From NCBI RefSeq assembly GCF_024701375.2, contig NZ_CP113910.1, positions 6,138,001 through 6,202,000 on the forward strand: a stretch of DNA of 64,000 nt, read 5' to 3'. Origin of the DNA: Streptomyces sp. KMM 9044 (GTDB taxonomy: Bacteria; Actinomycetota; Actinomycetes; Streptomycetales; Streptomycetaceae). Every line of letters begins with the position of its first letter. The first letter of the stretch is position 1. The notes beneath the pieces are model-generated. The model had not been told where the DNA came from and made no database searches. It saw only the letters and a list, made by a program, of their open reading frames with translations. Positions 55,901 to 64,000 of the stretch are shown here, piece after piece. A program made the position numbers and the translations under genes.

Positions 55901-57659
55901 CCGGGAACTGCTGGAACGGGTGCGGGAAGCCGACCTGGCGGCCTACGCCCACCAAGACCTGCCCTTCGAGTACCTCGTGGAGCTGCTCAATCCGCAGCGC
56001 TCGCTCTCCCACCACCCGCTGTTCCAGGTCTCCCTGGCGCTCCAGAACACACCCCAGGGCGCCTTCGAACTGCCCGGTCTCCAGGTGGAGATGGCGAGCG
56101 TCGAGGCCAAGTCCGCCAAGTTCGACCTGTCCTTCCAGCTCTACGAGCGCCGGAGGGCGGACGGAGAGAGCGCCGGCATCCAGGGAGCGGTGGAGTACTC
56201 CACCGACGTGTTCGACCGGGCTACCGTCGACGCCCTCCTGGCACGCTGGCGGAGCCTGATGGAAGCGCTGGTGGCCGCCCCCGACGAGCCCGTCAGCCGG
56301 ATCGGACGGCGCAGCGCCGCGGCGGGCCGGCCGGCCACCGCGCCGTCGGCCGGGAGCGTCGAGTTCGCCGAGATCACCGCGGCGGTCACCGCGCACCCCG
56401 AGGTCGTCGAGGCCGAGCTGGCCGTGCGCGAGGACGAGCCCGGGCAGCCGCGCCTGGTCGTCTACGCGACCGTCGGCGAAGGACACGGGCTGGACGAAGG
56501 CGCGCTCATGGCCCACCTGCGGCTGCGCCTGCCCGACGCGCTGCTGCCGTCCTCGGCGGTGCTCTTCGAGCAGCCGCCGGCCGACGACGAGGACGACGAG
56601 CCGTACGACACGGCCGACGCGCTCGGCGCCGCCGCGGTCCGCCCGCCCGGCTCGCCGCGCGAAGAGCTGCTGTGCGCCGTGTTCGCCGAGGTCCTCGAAC
56701 GGCCGGTGGTGAGCGTGGACGCCGGATTCTTCGAACTCGGCGGACACTCCCTGCTGGCGGTACGCCTGGTGCGGCGCGTCCAGGAGACCTTGGGGGCAGA
56801 GGTCAGCGTGCTCGACCTGTTCGAGGCACCGACCGTGGCCGAACTGGCCGTCAAGCTTGACCAGGGCACGAGCACCGATCCCCTCGGCGTGCTGCTGCCC
56901 CTGCGCCCGCGCGGCGACCGGCAGCCGGTCTTCTGTGTGCACCCGGGCTCCGGCGTGAGCTGGTCGTACGCGCGGCTCGCCCAGTACCTGCCGGCGGACC
57001 GGCCGCTGTACGCGCTCCAGGCGCGTGGCCTGACCGGCGGCGAACCGCGCCCGTCCGGCATCGAGGAGATGGCCGCGGACTACCTCCGGCAGATCCGGTC
57101 CGTGCAGCCCGAGGGCCCCTACCACCTGCTCGGCTGGTCCTTCGGCGGTGTCGTGGCCCACGCGATCGCCACGCGGCTCCAGCGGGAGGGGGAGAAGGTC
57201 GGGATGCTGACCATCCTCGACGCCTACCCGCTGAGCGCCCTGGCCCGCGAGGTGCCGGTGCCCGACAAGCGGGAGATCGTCTCGGGCCTGCTGGCCTTCC
57301 TCGGACACCCGGTCGAGGAGGGCGTCCCGCTCGACTTCGCCGAAGCCGTGCAGATCATGCGCGGCCGGGGCAGCGCCCTCGCGGCTCTGGACGACCGGGC
57401 CATCGAGGGGGTCGTGGACACCTTCCAGAACAACATCGTGCTCCAGCGCGCCTACCAGCCGGAGGTGTTCCAGGGGCCGGTCCGGCTGATCACGACCAGC
57501 GCGAACACCCACCAGAAGGACTGGCCCGGACAGGACACCTGGCGGCCGTACGTGGACGGCGAACTGCACGTCCACGACGTCGCCACCGAGCACGGCCGGC
57601 TGCTGGACGCGGAGGCACTGGCCGCGTATGGCCCGGTCGTCGCGGCCGATCTGGACTGA
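46992..57659 (+). CDS. Non-ribosomal peptide synthetase, A-T-C-A-T-C-(A*)-T-C-(a*)-T-TE
   Basis: A 3555-residue NRPS without epimerase or methyltransferase domains. A1 (~20-510) has pocket residues D-F-W-S-V-G-I-V-H-K by eye, close to threonine codes. T1 Ser557. C2 with HHIAGDG at 736-742. A2 (~1080-1575), pocket D-V-Q-L-S-A-V-A-I-K, partly like proline codes. T2 Ser1622. C3 HHIAGDG at 1804. A3* (~2139-2566) lacks the core motifs. T3 Ser2609. C4 HHIAGDG at 2793. A4 remnant (~3117-3210) keeps only a C-terminal piece. T4 Ser3253. TE with GWSFGG, Ser3383. All C domains have the canonical His-His-x3-Asp-Gly, consistent with L-L condensation. An MbtH protein follows. A four-residue peptide, cyclised or hydrolysed by the TE, is expected if every carrier is loaded. 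Confidence 0.92.
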   Translation: MSLGELFEERARRSPSATAVVCGDERLSYAELDARANRLARRLLAGGAGPERLVALVLGRAADTVVALLAVVKSGAAYVPISPGHPAERISLIVRDSAPVCVLADAATAPGLPSLDVPVLVLDDQDTADGLAGLSDGPVGDDERGGTRDAGQAAYVIYTSGSTGVPKGVLTTHANALRLFRREDHWLECGPSDVWAWFHSYAFDFSVWEIWGALLTGARLVVVPRDVSRSPGELLHLLAREQVTVLSQTPSAFDELLAAGVETGIWPRLALRRVVFGGEALSARAVSELHEVLPDCRAVNIYGPTETTVHATVGYVEPDGNPPSIGRPVDGSRVFVLDASLRPVLPGVTGELYVAGAGLGRGYLARPGLTATRFVANPFGEPGERMYRTGDLVRWRSDRRLEFVGRADGQVKLRGFRVELGEIEAVLAEHPAVARAVVALREDRPGDKRLVGYVVAERDEELAEREFAFARLLRDYLQRRLPEHMVPSAFVVLDTFPLNANGKLDRSVLPEPDAGTISMGRRPRNPQEEILCDLFAEVLGLPSVGVDDSFFDLGGHSLMATRLINRIRATLGAELAIRMLFQSPTVEGLSRRIDSSGTVRPPVRPMERPGLVPLSYAQRRLWFLQKFEDSPAYNIPLALRLSGELDREALRAALGDVVGRHESLRTLFPEVDGVPAQSVLTDIRIPFLPTEMSEEELTAALAASARRGFDLERELPLRAEVFVVGPREHVLLLLLHHIAGDGWSLGPLTRDLAQAYGARCRGEVPVWEPLPVQYADYALWQRELLGSQSDPGSLFSAQVAFWRDALAGLPEQVSLPFDRPRPAVASSRGEVSPFVLGAGVHGGVVALARECGVSVFMVLQASLAALFTRLGAGTDIALGTPVAGRTDQALDELVGFFVNTLVLRTDTSGDPSFRELLGRVREVDLAAYGHQDLPFEQLVEVLNPQRSLSHHPLFQVSLVLQNTPQGTFELPGLELAPEPTSTGSSRFDLFLSLWERRAADSSPGGLDGVVEFATDLFDRSTVETLVTRWERLLEEFVAAPDRPIGSADVLFPDERRALLDGVADGGAPAPWVPLGVSVERQVAREPGALAVVCGDEELTYEELNARANQLARVLLERGAGPETVVALALPRSADLVVGFLATLKAGAVYLPIDVHLPAERIAFMLADSAPAAVVTVAPWAHVLPETTELLLLDDPKSAGNLAGRSATDVTDAERGAPLTPDHGLFVLYTSGTTGIPKGVVMRAGVYANMLVWHESIVGGGVGRRVAQFTALTFDVSVQEMLSSLVAGKELWLPSEEVRRSGELLARWLDENAIVELHAPTLVIDAVCEAADEHDLPMPALRLMSQAGEALKLSRHIRRFFTTHPHVELHNVYGPTETYAITAEVLTRDVAEWPPAASIGLPIPGQRVYVLDEGLRPVPPGVPGELYVAARGAARGYVHRPGLTAERFVADPYGPAGSRMYRTGDLVRWRADGKLDYLGRTDHQVKVRGYRIEPAEIENTLTACPGVGQAVVLTDTDNGPARLLAYVQMADGSDLSSGALREYVAARLPDYMVPSAIMVLDELPLTTNRKVDRRALPRPRLESADRRRARSPREEILCELFAEVLGVPSVGVEDNFFDLGGHSLLATRLISRVRRVLGAELPIRTLFERPTVAGLVGALDDGGEVRPPLRAVRRPEVVPLSYAQRRLWFLHCLEGATPTYNMPAQLRLSGPLEEQAFRAALGDVVTRHESLRTVFPEIDGVPRQLILDPAEAEVDVTVTDASAGGLGAAMARSARRGFELQRELPLRVDVFVRGPEDYLVLVVLHHIAGDGWSLGPLTRDLERAYDARRHGEAPLWEPLPVQYADYTLWQRELLGAPDDPDSLLNAQLAFWKDALAGLPEQLNLPADRPRPAVNTYRGDALGLRFGQAVHGGVVALARECGVSVFMVLQASLAALFTRLGAGTDIALGTPVAGRTDQALDELVGFFVNTLVLRTDTSGDPSFRELLGRVREVDLAAYGHQDLPFEQLVEVLNPQRSLSHHPLFQVMFALQNAPGGQAELPGAGERPEHADEHGERVGTSRFDLFFNVTETYGPQGEANGLDVVAEFSTDLFDRVTVELIGRRWELLLQALISAPDGPIGSADVLFPDERRALLDGVADGGAPAPWVPLGVSVERQVAREPGVLAVVCGDEELTYEELNARANQLARVLLERGAGPETVVALALPRSADLVVALLATAKTYAAFQPMGPDWPQEWAEAVLAGTSPVLAVTVSGAAAAFRPAIPKLTLDDPVLLADLRERPAHDLTDAERPAPGTAAQAAYVVHAPGPRQPLLPVVVPGTRLTQPEATPATGDVRPHRSVLTTETGVRDLLAALTSGGTLDLTTAEDHDPAASAARQDLIRAEGGTRAHVLDDRLGPVPPQVPGELYLAGPELARGYAGLPALTAARFVADPHGAPGARMFRTGEIARRDADGTLYRLGPVEEQAEIRGVRVDRPAVEAAMDACPGVLRSALAVRTAGSGTTDTPAREDALLVGYVVPAPGAVIDPVDLRRQLQERLPDPMVPDVVLTLDALPVTAWGTLDRAALPAPSFGPARHRIARAPQEEILCELFADILGVPEVSVDDSFFDLGGHSLMGIRLTSRIRTVLGAELGVGHLFKAPTARELATLMNEMRAGTVRPPLLPAERENPLPLSFAQRRLWFLQHIEPGLTAYNIPLVLRLTGRLDEEALHRALDDVLARHESLRTVFPERDGAPHQLVVEAGRARTDYTVTDVDPEGLDPALSAAAERGFDLERDLPVRATVFRLGPDEHVLLLVLHHIAGDGWSMGPLTRDLGRAYAACCRGQRPGWEPLPVQYADYTLWQQRLLGADNDEDSLISSQLAYWSQALDGLPEQIALPLSRPRPAVNSYRGDVTAFALDAALHRDLADLARTSGTSLFMVLQAGLATLLSRLGAGDDIPLGTPVAGRMDEALDDLVGFFINTLVLRTDLTGDPTFRELLERVREADLAAYAHQDLPFEYLVELLNPQRSLSHHPLFQVSLALQNTPQGAFELPGLQVEMASVEAKSAKFDLSFQLYERRRADGESAGIQGAVEYSTDVFDRATVDALLARWRSLMEALVAAPDEPVSRIGRRSAAAGRPATAPSAGSVEFAEITAAVTAHPEVVEAELAVREDEPGQPRLVVYATVGEGHGLDEGALMAHLRLRLPDALLPSSAVLFEQPPADDEDDEPYDTADALGAAAVRPPGSPREELLCAVFAEVLERPVVSVDAGFFELGGHSLLAVRLVRRVQETLGAEVSVLDLFEAPTVAELAVKLDQGTSTDPLGVLLPLRPRGDRQPVFCVHPGSGVSWSYARLAQYLPADRPLYALQARGLTGGEPRPSGIEEMAADYLRQIRSVQPEGPYHLLGWSFGGVVAHAIATRLQREGEKVGMLTILDAYPLSALAREVPVPDKREIVSGLLAFLGHPVEEGVPLDFAEAVQIMRGRGSALAALDDRAIEGVVDTFQNNIVLQRAYQPEVFQGPVRLITTSANTHQKDWPGQDTWRPYVDGELHVHDVATEHGRLLDAEALAAYGPVVAADLD
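49509..49859 (+). repeat. 351-bp repeat in C domain 2 (partner 52713-53063)
   Basis: One mismatch in 351 bp with the partner in C domain 3. Third positions in this block are often G or T where the surroundings prefer C, so the tract has a different compositional history. Confidence 0.92.
50116..50398 (+). repeat. 283-bp repeat at the C2-A2 boundary (partner 53335-53617)
   Basis: Covers the linker and the first A-domain motifs. One mismatch with the copy that opens the degenerate A3 (offset 3219 bp). Confidence 0.92.
52713..53063 (+). repeat. 351-bp repeat in C domain 3 (partner 49509-49859)
   Basis: Second copy of the C-domain block, one mismatch in 351 bp. Confidence 0.92.
53335..53617 (+). 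repeat. 283-bp repeat at the C3-A3 boundary (partner 50116-50398)
   Basis: Second copy of the linker/A-domain-front block. Right after 53617 the sequence leaves the A2 pattern and becomes the decayed A3. Confidence 0.92.
53428..54700 (+). other. Degenerate adenylation domain A3* inside the NRPS
   Basis: The front ([21 protein letters not shown]) is intact because it is part of a recent 283-bp copy. Then the P-loop-like A3 motif YTSGTTG-PKG, the A4/A5 pocket and the GYGPTE region are absent: the ~410-residue domain is short by roughly 100 residues or more. A6-A8 survive weakly ([34 protein letters not shown]) and the A10 lysine loop reads [10 protein letters not shown] without the Lys. It should not adenylate. 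Confidence 0.85.
56358..56580 (+). other. Adenylation-domain remnant A4* inside the NRPS
   Basis: Between C4 and T4 only ~75 codons resemble the C-terminal A subdomain ([40 protein letters not shown]). The large N-terminal subdomain is gone and no A10 Lys remains. Confidence 0.8.
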
Positions 57660-57820
57660 CACCCACCGGGTCCGGACCGACCCCCACCGACCTCCCCGAC
57701 CGCCGGGGTGGGCGCGCGCCGCGCCCACCGGCCGGACCGGAAGCCGTACCGAGAAGCCCGTAGGGCGAGACGTCGTACCAGAAACGCACCGACAAGCCGC
57801 ACCGAGAAAGAGGGAACGAC

Positions 57821-58039
57821 ATGACGAACCCGTTCGACGACCCGGACGCCACCTACCTCGTGCTCGTCAACCACGAGGCGCAGTACTCGCTCTGGCCCGC
57901 CTTCGCTGAGGTCCCGGCCGGCTGGACCGTCGCCCACGAACAGGACACCCGACAGGTCTGTCTCGACTACATCGAGGCCAACTGGACGGACATGCGCCCC
58001 AAGAGCCTGATCGAGGCCATGGAGGGTTCCGCGAGCTGA
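57821..58039 (+). CDS. MbtH-family adenylation-domain chaperone
   Basis: 72 residues with all family landmarks: [19 protein letters not shown], then [17 protein letters not shown]. MbtH proteins bind the large A subdomain of NRPSs and activate or solubilise them. GAGGGAACGAC precedes the ATG. It lies 161 bp after the NRPS stop, likely in the same operon. Confidence 0.96.
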   Translation: MTNPFDDPDATYLVLVNHEAQYSLWPAFAEVPAGWTVAHEQDTRQVCLDYIEANWTDMRPKSLIEAMEGSAS

Positions 58040-58098
58040 CGACGCCGTGGTGACCCGCACACCGGAGACAACGGCACGCGCTACTTCGAGGTAAAGAA

Positions 58099-58854
58099 AT
58101 GGAAACCAGGTCCACACCACCACGATGGCTGCTCCGCCGTCCCAGGGAGGGTGCTGCCGCCCGCCTCTTCTGCCTGCCGTACTCCGGTGTCGGGGCATCC
58201 ATGTACGCGCGCTGGCCGCGGCGGATCGGCCCGGCCGAGGTCTGCCTGATCCAGCTCCCTGGCCGGGAGAACCGGGCGAAGGACCCCCACTACGGCACCT
58301 ACGAGGCGCTCGCCAAATCGCTGACCGGGGCCTTGGAGCCGTACCTCGACGTGCCCTTCGCCTTCTTCGGCCACTGCAGCTCGGCACTCGCCGCCTTCGA
58401 GACCGCGCGGCAGCTCCACCGCAAGGGCATGCCGGTGCCCGACCGGCTCTTCATCTCCTCCCAGGTCGCGCCGCACGACGGGCCCTACGGCCGCTTCCTC
58501 GGCATGACCGACGACGAGCTGGCGGCCGAACTCGCCGGACTCACCCGGGCGATGGGCGGCGAACCCGACCCCGAGATGATCCGGTTCGGCCTCGGTGTCA
58601 TGCGTGCAGATGTCGAGGCGAACAAGCGGTACCGGCTCCCCGCCCCGGAGCCGCTGCCCAGCGGCATCACCGTGCTCGGCTGGAAAGACGACGCCGAGGT
58701 GGCGCCCGCCCTGATGACGGGCTGGCGTCAGTACGCCGACGACGTGCGCTTCACCACGCTCCAGGGCTCCCACCACAGCTTCCTCACCGCGCCGCTGGCC
58801 CTGCGCGCCGAACTCGAACTGGACCTCAAGACCGCCCTGGAGGGCAGGCAGTGA
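58099..58854 (+). CDS. Type II thioesterase with Cys-type nucleophile motif
   Basis: A 251-residue editing thioesterase of the alpha/beta-hydrolase fold that normally frees mis-loaded carrier domains. It opens ARLFCLPYSGVGASMYARWP and contains IQLPGREN. The nucleophile elbow reads FGHCSSA: Cys93 replaces the usual Ser of GxSxG and a Ser replaces the last Gly. The Asp region (GWKDDAEVAP) and catalytic His (QGSHHSFL) are present. It may be active as a Cys enzyme or specialised for transfer. The stop overlaps the A-T gene by 4 bp. Confidence 0.9.
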   Translation: METRSTPPRWLLRRPREGAAARLFCLPYSGVGASMYARWPRRIGPAEVCLIQLPGRENRAKDPHYGTYEALAKSLTGALEPYLDVPFAFFGHCSSALAAFETARQLHRKGMPVPDRLFISSQVAPHDGPYGRFLGMTDDELAAELAGLTRAMGGEPDPEMIRFGLGVMRADVEANKRYRLPAPEPLPSGITVLGWKDDAEVAPALMTGWRQYADDVRFTTLQGSHHSFLTAPLALRAELELDLKTALEGRQ

Positions 58855-60674
58855 CCGCCGACCTCACACCGGCCGCGCGGGCCGACGCATCCAGCGTGCA
58901 CGCGCTCTTCGCGGCACGGGCCGTGGCCACCCCCACCGCCCTGGCGGTGACCTGGCGCGACCTGACGCTCACCTACGAGGAACTCGACACCCGGGCCAAC
59001 CGGCTGGCGCACCACCTGCGGGCGCGGGGCGTACGGTTCGAGACGCCCGTGGCGCTGTACGTCGAGCGCTCCCTCGACCTCGTGGTCGGCCTGCTCGGCA
59101 TCCTCAAGGCCGGAGGCAGCTACCTGTCCCTGGACGCCACCATGCCGACGGAGCGGCAGCGCGCCGTCCTCGAAGACGCCGGCGTGACGACGATCCTCAC
59201 GCAGGAGAGCCTTCTGCCCGTCCTCGCCGACGGCCTCGACGTCGTCTGCCTCGACCGGGACCGCGCCGAGGTGGACCGGATGCCCGCCACCGCCCCGGCC
59301 GTCGACGTCCACGGCGACACCATCGCCTACCTCGCGTACACCTCCGGCTCCACGGGAACCCCCAAGGGGGTCGCCGTCCCGCACCGCGCCGTCCTGCGGC
59401 TCGCCCTCGACCCGGACCACGTGTCCGTGGCGGGCGACGACATCGTCCTCCAGTTCGCCTCGCCTGCCTTCGACGCGTCGACCTTCGAGATCTGGGTGCC
59501 GCTGCTGTGCGGGGCGCGTCTCGCCGTGTATCCGGACTCCGGCGCCTCCCTCACCACCCTGGTGGACACGGTGCACCGCGAGGGGGTCACCGTGCTGTGG
59601 CTCACCGCGGGCCTCTTCCACCGGCTCACGGAGCGGCAGATCGCGAAGCTGTCCAGCGTGCGCCGGCTGCTCGCCGGGGGCGACGTCCTCTCCGCCGCCC
59701 AGGTCGACCGGGTACGGGCCCTGCTCCCGGACCTGGACGTCGTCAACGGGTACGGCCCCACCGAGAACACCACGTTCACCGCCTGTCATCTCGTCACCGG
59801 CCCGCCCGGAGCCGGCGGCGTGCCCATTGGCCGTCCCGTCCTGAACACCGGCATCCGGATTCTGGACGACAAGCTGCGCCCCGTACCGGACGGCGAACCC
59901 GGAGAGCTGTACGCCACCGGCGAGGGCCTGGCCCGTGGCTACGCGCGGCGCCCCGCCGCCACCGCCGAGCGCTTCGTCGCGGACTTCCTCGCCGACCGCC
60001 CCGGCGCGCGCATGTACCGGACCGGCGACCTGGTGCGCCGCCGTCCCGACGGCACGCTGGAGTTCCTCGGACGCATCGACCAGCAGGTCAAGATCCGTGG
60101 TTTCCGCGTGGAGCCGGGCGAGACCGAGGCCGTGCTCACCGCGCAGCCCGGGGTGCGCGACGCCGTCGTCGTACCGCAGCCGGGCCCCGGTGGCGACCGC
60201 AAGCTCGTCGCCTTCTTCGTACCCGAGCGCGGCGCGCGGCCCTCCACGCTGACTCTGCGGCGCCGGCTCGCCGAGATCCTGCCCGGCTACGCCGTACCGG
60301 CCTCCTTCGTCCAGCTTGACGTGCTGCCGCTGACGGCCAATGGCAAGGTGGACCGGGCCGAGCTGGCCGACCGTGTCAGCGAGGAACGGCCCGAGGTCAC
60401 GGCCGGGTTCACCCCGCCCGGCACCGCACTGGAGGCCGCGCTCGCCACGGTCTGGACGGACCGGCTCGGCCTGACGGAGGTCGGCGTGCACGACGACTTC
60501 TTCGAGCTGGGCGGCTACTCGCTGGTGGGCATGCAGATCACCGCCGAGATCGCCGCCGAGTACGGCGTCTCCATGACCGCGCAGCGCTTCTACGAGAACG
60601 CCACGGTCGCGGGTCTCGCCCGGGCGGTCGAGGAACTCCTCGCCGACCGCCGCGGCGGAGAGGAGCAGCTGTGA
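58851..60674 (+). CDS. Stand-alone A-T didomain (amino acid-loading NRPS module)
   Basis: 607 residues, GTG start overlapping the thioesterase stop. The A domain has [30 protein letters not shown], the [17 protein letters not shown] core and the lysine loop [14 protein letters not shown]. Pocket residues by eye are D-A-F-W-L-A-G-T-F-K, 8 of 10 shared with the common valine code. The T domain Ser is Ser557 ([12 protein letters not shown]). There is no C domain. Free A-T proteins next to a P450, as in the novobiocin and nikkomycin systems, hold an amino acid for beta-hydroxylation. It could also supply the A-less NRPS carriers. Confidence 0.9.
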   Translation: MTADLTPAARADASSVHALFAARAVATPTALAVTWRDLTLTYEELDTRANRLAHHLRARGVRFETPVALYVERSLDLVVGLLGILKAGGSYLSLDATMPTERQRAVLEDAGVTTILTQESLLPVLADGLDVVCLDRDRAEVDRMPATAPAVDVHGDTIAYLAYTSGSTGTPKGVAVPHRAVLRLALDPDHVSVAGDDIVLQFASPAFDASTFEIWVPLLCGARLAVYPDSGASLTTLVDTVHREGVTVLWLTAGLFHRLTERQIAKLSSVRRLLAGGDVLSAAQVDRVRALLPDLDVVNGYGPTENTTFTACHLVTGPPGAGGVPIGRPVLNTGIRILDDKLRPVPDGEPGELYATGEGLARGYARRPAATAERFVADFLADRPGARMYRTGDLVRRRPDGTLEFLGRIDQQVKIRGFRVEPGETEAVLTAQPGVRDAVVVPQPGPGGDRKLVAFFVPERGARPSTLTLRRRLAEILPGYAVPASFVQLDVLPLTANGKVDRAELADRVSEERPEVTAGFTPPGTALEAALATVWTDRLGLTEVGVHDDFFELGGYSLVGMQITAEIAAEYGVSMTAQRFYENATVAGLARAVEELLADRRGGEEQL

Positions 60675-61933
60675 GAATCACCGTTCCGCCGCAGCGGCCG
60701 GACGTCGACCTGGAGAAGATCGACCTCTTCGACCCCGGTCTGTACGCCGACGGCGATCCGCACCCGATCTGGAAGGTGATGCGCGCACAGGCACCGGTCC
60801 ACCACCAGGTGCTCCCGGATGGCCGTGCCTTCTGGTCGGTCACCCGCTACGCCGACGCCTGCCGGGTGCTCGACGACCACACGGACTTCACCTCCCAGCG
60901 CGGCACCCTGCTCTCCGCCCTGGACCTCGGCGACCCGGCCGGCGGCAAGATGATGGCGGCCACCGACCCGCCCCGGCACTCAGCGATGCGGGACCCGCTG
61001 GCCCGCGCCCTGGCACCCAAGGCACTGGCGTCACGCGAGCACCTCCTGCGGGCCGCCGTCCACGCGATGCTCGCCCCGGCGCTGACCGAAGACCGCTGGG
61101 ATCTCGCCGCGGCCGCGGCCGCGTTCCCCATGGCCTTCACCGGCGCCCTGATGGGCGTCCCGGAACAGGACTGGCCGCGGCTCACCCGGTGCACGACGAT
61201 GGCTGTCGCCCCGGACGACACCGAGTTCCAGGAGGGCGACAGCGCGACGACGCTGATGAGCGTCCATCACGAGCTGTTCGAATACTTCGCCGGGGAGATC
61301 CGGGAACGCGCGGGCGACCCGCCGGACGACCTGATCGGCTTCCTCATGACCATGAACGCGGGCGGCGAACCGCTCGACGTGCAGGAACTGGTCTACAACT
61401 GCTACAGCCTGCTCCTCGGGGCCAATGTCACCACCCCGCACGTCCTGACGGGCCTGTTCCTCGCCCTGATCGAGGACCCGGACAGCTTCCGCCGCATGGC
61501 CGAGACACCCTCCCTGATACCCAGCGGGGTCGAGGAGGGGCTGCGCTGGTCGTCACCGGCCAACCACTTCATGCGGTACACCCTGCGGGACGTCACCCTC
61601 GCCGGACAGCACATCCCGGCCGGCTCCGCGGTCGCGGTCTGGCTGGGCTCCGCCAACCGCGACGAGTCGGTCTTCGAGGACCCGTACCGCTTCGAGGTGG
61701 CCCGCACCGGCAACCGGCACCTGGCGTTCGGTTACGGCAACCACTACTGCGTCGGCGCCTCGCTGGCCCGGATCACGCTGCGCATGCTCGTGAAGGAGAT
61801 GTTCGCCCTGTTCGAGTCGATCGAGCTCGATGGGCCCGTGGAGCACCTGCGCTCCAACTTCGTGGCCGGAATCAAACACATGCCGGTGCGCACCAGGCTG
61901 TGCCCGGGTGCCGCCCAGACGTTGGCGGTGTGA
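60671..61933 (+). CDS. Cytochrome P450 (probable carrier-bound amino acid hydroxylase)
   Basis: 420 residues. The heme loop is FGYGNHYCVGASLARI with Cys360; the ExxR motif lies in EEGLRWSSPANHFMRYT. The I-helix reads LLLGANVTTPHVL, where the usual acidic residue before the Thr is Val. The I-helix Thr is conserved. Class I redox partners are not in the window. It overlaps the A-T gene by 4 bp, so it likely hydroxylates the aminoacyl-T substrate. Confidence 0.9.
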   Translation: MRITVPPQRPDVDLEKIDLFDPGLYADGDPHPIWKVMRAQAPVHHQVLPDGRAFWSVTRYADACRVLDDHTDFTSQRGTLLSALDLGDPAGGKMMAATDPPRHSAMRDPLARALAPKALASREHLLRAAVHAMLAPALTEDRWDLAAAAAAFPMAFTGALMGVPEQDWPRLTRCTTMAVAPDDTEFQEGDSATTLMSVHHELFEYFAGEIRERAGDPPDDLIGFLMTMNAGGEPLDVQELVYNCYSLLLGANVTTPHVLTGLFLALIEDPDSFRRMAETPSLIPSGVEEGLRWSSPANHFMRYTLRDVTLAGQHIPAGSAVAVWLGSANRDESVFEDPYRFEVARTGNRHLAFGYGNHYCVGASLARITLRMLVKEMFALFESIELDGPVEHLRSNFVAGIKHMPVRTRLCPGAAQTLAV

Positions 61934-61934
61934 C

Positions 61935-63713
61935 GTGACCGTACCTGGCACGGACGCCGCACCCGGCGATCCCACCACGGCGTTCCGGCAGGCCCGGGAC
62001 GTGCTGCTGACCCACCACGACGATCATGAGCGGGCCTGCCGGGAGTTCTCTTGGCCCCGGCTCACCGCCTTCAACTGGGCCCTCGACTGGTTCGACGTGG
62101 TGGCGCGCACACCCGAGCGCCGCGATGCGACCGCGCTGCACGTGATGGACCTGGCGGCCGGCACGGGCGGTGACACGTCCCTGACGTACGCCGAGATGTC
62201 CGAGCGCTCCGGCCAGGTCGCCACCTGGCTGGCGGAGCTGGGCGTACGGCGGGGCGACCCGCTGCTGCTGATGCTGGACAACCGGGTGGACCTGTGGATC
62301 ACCCTGCTGGCCGCGCTCAAGCTCGGCGCGGTGGTCGTCCCCGCCACCACCCTGCTCGGCGAGGACGACCTGAGCGTCCGCATGCGGCAGGCCGGCGTGC
62401 GGCACGTCGTGACAAGGGCCGCCGACACCCCGAAGTTCCGCCGCATCCCGGGAATCCGGACGAGGATCGTCAGCCTGTCCGCCACTGACGGCCGCGCCCC
62501 CGAGGGCTGGCACGACCTGGCCACGGCCCCTCGGGTCGGCTCCGCCTTCCGGCCCGAGGGGACGACCCTCGCCACGGACCCGCTCTTCCGGTACTTCACC
62601 TCCGGCACGACCTCCCGGCCGAAGCTGGTGCAGCACAGCCACGCCTCATACCCCGTCGGTCAGCTGACGACCATGTACCTCGTCGGCCAGCGCTCCGGCG
62701 ACACGCACACGACGATCGCCCAGCCCGGCTGGGCCAAGCACGCGTGCAGCATGGTCTTCGCGCCGTGGTCCGCCGAGGCGGGCGTACTGGCCCTCGCGCA
62801 GCCCCGCTTCGACGTCGAGGCGACACTGGACGCGCTGGTCAGGGGCGAGGTGACCACGTTCTGCGCGCCGCCGACCGTCTGGCGCATGATCGTGCAGCAG
62901 CCACTGGACCGGTGGAAGGTCTCGCTGCGCGAGGCCGTCTCCGCCGGCGAACCGCTCAACGCGGAGATCATCGAACGGATCCGGAGGGCCTGGGGGGTGA
63001 CCGTCCGTGACGGCTACGGGCAGACGGAGGCCACCGGACTGGTGGGAAACCCACCGGGCCTCCCGGTCAAGCCCGGGGCGATGGGCCGCCCGCTGCCCGG
63101 CTACCGGGTCGAACTGCTGGGCCCGGACGGACTCCCCGCAGAGGAGGGAGAGATCTGCCTCGACGTCACCGAGCGCCCGCTGGGCCTGCTGACCGGTTAC
63201 GCCGACGACGAGGGACAGCCGCTGGACCCCTGCGCCGGGCGGTGGTACCGCACCGGGGACGTGGCCCAGCGGGACGTCGACGGCTACTACACCTACGTGG
63301 GGCGGCAGGACGACGTCTTCAAGTCCTCCGACTACCGCATCTCACCGTTTCAGTTGGAGAGCGTGCTGCTCCAGCACGAGAGCGTGGCCGAGGCCGCGGT
63401 GGTGCCCGCGGCCGACGAGAGGCGACTGGCCGTGCCCAAGGCCTACGTGACCCTGGCCGCCACCGCCGAACCGTCGCGCGAGACGGCCACCGAGCTGTTC
63501 ACCTTCCTGTCCACGCGCCTGGCTCCTTACCAGCGCATCCGCCGGATCGAATTCGCGGAGTTGCCGAAGAACTCCTCGGGCAAGATCGAGCGCTCCGTGC
63601 TGAAGGCCTTCGAGACGTCGTCCGGGCAGCGGAGGGACACCGAGTTCCGCGAGGAAGACCTGCTGAACCGACGCCTGCCGCAGCAGGACTCATCACCCGT
63701 CGTACCCAACTGA
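61935..63713 (+). CDS. Acyl-CoA synthetase/AMP-ligase (ACSM-like ANL enzyme)
   Basis: 592 residues. The N-terminus (FNWALDWFDVVA) resembles medium-chain acyl-CoA synthetases. Motifs: FTSGTTSRPKLVQH, GYGQTEATG, YRTGDVAQRDVDGYYTYVGR and the lysine loop LPKNSSGKIERSVL. No carrier domain is attached. It activates an unknown carboxylic acid as acyl-AMP, perhaps passing it to CoA or to a carrier in the cluster. GTG start follows the P450 stop by one base. Confidence 0.88.
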   Translation: MTVPGTDAAPGDPTTAFRQARDVLLTHHDDHERACREFSWPRLTAFNWALDWFDVVARTPERRDATALHVMDLAAGTGGDTSLTYAEMSERSGQVATWLAELGVRRGDPLLLMLDNRVDLWITLLAALKLGAVVVPATTLLGEDDLSVRMRQAGVRHVVTRAADTPKFRRIPGIRTRIVSLSATDGRAPEGWHDLATAPRVGSAFRPEGTTLATDPLFRYFTSGTTSRPKLVQHSHASYPVGQLTTMYLVGQRSGDTHTTIAQPGWAKHACSMVFAPWSAEAGVLALAQPRFDVEATLDALVRGEVTTFCAPPTVWRMIVQQPLDRWKVSLREAVSAGEPLNAEIIERIRRAWGVTVRDGYGQTEATGLVGNPPGLPVKPGAMGRPLPGYRVELLGPDGLPAEEGEICLDVTERPLGLLTGYADDEGQPLDPCAGRWYRTGDVAQRDVDGYYTYVGRQDDVFKSSDYRISPFQLESVLLQHESVAEAAVVPAADERRLAVPKAYVTLAATAEPSRETATELFTFLSTRLAPYQRIRRIEFAELPKNSSGKIERSVLKAFETSSGQRRDTEFREEDLLNRRLPQQDSSPVVPN

Positions 63714-63739
63714 TCCACGAAATGAAGAGGGGGAACTCC

Positions 63740-64000
63740 GTGTTCCATCGCAAGGACGTAGTTTTCAAGAAGCCGTCGATCTTCCGGCCGGGAATCGAGG
63801 AGTACGCGGAGGCTCATTCGACGCCGTCGTCCGAGGACCTGGAGGAGCTGCACGCCGACACCGAGCGGCTCTGCCCGGAGTGGGCGGACATCGCGACGTC
63901 GTCGGCGCAAGTGTCCTTCCTGTCGATGCTGGTCGACACGGTCGGCGCCAGACGCATCCTGGAGATCGGCACGTTCACCGGCCACGCCACCATCGGACTC
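63740..64000 (+). CDS. O-methyltransferase, caffeoyl-CoA OMT-like, partial
   Basis: The first 87 codons before the right edge, starting VFHRKDVVFKKPSIF with GAGGGGG seven bases upstream; an in-frame ATG at 63722 is less well placed. The segment RRILEIGTFTGHATIGL is the SAM-binding motif I of class I O-methyltransferases of the CCoAOMT/TylF type. It is same-strand with the rest of the cluster, 26 bp after the ligase. The rest lies outside the window. Confidence 0.85.
   Translation, partial: MFHRKDVVFKKPSIFRPGIEEYAEAHSTPSSEDLEELHADTERLCPEWADIATSSAQVSFLSMLVDTVGARRILEIGTFTGHATIGL

Noticed and set aside
49944..57728. A 2594-codon open frame on the minus strand opposite the NRPS
   Set aside because: A high-GC shadow: the plus frame has complete NRPS domains and correct codon bias; the antisense has no recognisable domain.
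1..64000. tRNA, rRNA and CRISPR scan by eye
   Set aside because: No cloverleaf-like or rRNA sequence was noticed; a covariance-model scan would be needed to exclude small RNA genes.

Overview
The window is high-GC actinobacterial chromosome, almost certainly Streptomyces. Codon third positions are nearly all G or C, starts are often GTG, TTA codons are rare, and the conserved block infC-rpmI-rplT, TrmH-type methyltransferase, sensor kinase, pheS-pheT sits in the order known from Streptomyces coelicolor. About 39.5 kb of core chromosome is followed by about 23.7 kb of a biosynthetic gene cluster that runs off the right edge.

Left part (1-39.5 kb). In order: a partial unknown CDS; an RluA-type pseudouridine synthase; a small unknown gene; a siderophore-interacting reductase with an iron-box-like promoter and a 148-bp tandem duplication across its 3' end; a 5'-3' exonuclease; a complete IS1634-type insertion sequence; and a glycine betaine/proline-type ABC transporter (ATPase plus a permease fused to two binding domains). 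The insertion sequence lies in the fifth codon of the ATPase gene and has separated it from its original GTG start and Shine-Dalgarno. Then come a cupin XRE regulator, a metal-receptor-like protein, a LysR regulator and a class-I amidotransferase. An ethanolamine-type utilisation locus follows (permease, FadR-type regulator, GlnA4-like ligase, aldehyde dehydrogenase, SDR). Next are a DUF2510 membrane protein, a PLP aldolase-like enzyme, a translationally coupled pair of a proline-rich membrane protein and a membrane-anchored subtilase, a serine hydrolase, SseB and DUF1844 proteins, the infC operon (AUC start codon), TrmH, a PAS histidine kinase, pheST, a PP2C phosphatase, a regulator with helical repeats and a NUDIX hydrolase.

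Junction (39.5-40.3 kb). Only the last ~38 codons of a 3-hydroxybutyryl-CoA dehydrogenase and the tail of a regulator remain. This looks like the scar where the cluster joined the core chromosome.

Biosynthetic cluster (40.3-64 kb). One arm runs leftward: an FkbH-type enzyme, its acyl carrier protein and a cation/proton antiporter. The other runs rightward: a cobalamin-type radical SAM enzyme translationally coupled to a DUF364-like protein, then a 3555-residue NRPS, an MbtH protein, a type II thioesterase with a Cys-type nucleophile motif, a free-standing A-T didomain, a P450, an acyl-CoA-synthetase-like ligase and the start of an O-methyltransferase. The NRPS reads A-T-C-A-T-C-(A)-T-C-(a)-T-TE, where the third A domain has lost its core and the fourth is only a C-terminal remnant. 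Two of the four carriers must therefore be supplied in trans or stay unused. The A-T didomain has a valine-like specificity pocket and sits beside the P450, which suggests carrier-bound beta-hydroxylation of a branched amino acid. I do not recognise the product. TTA codons in the FkbH and radical SAM genes suggest bldA-dependent timing.
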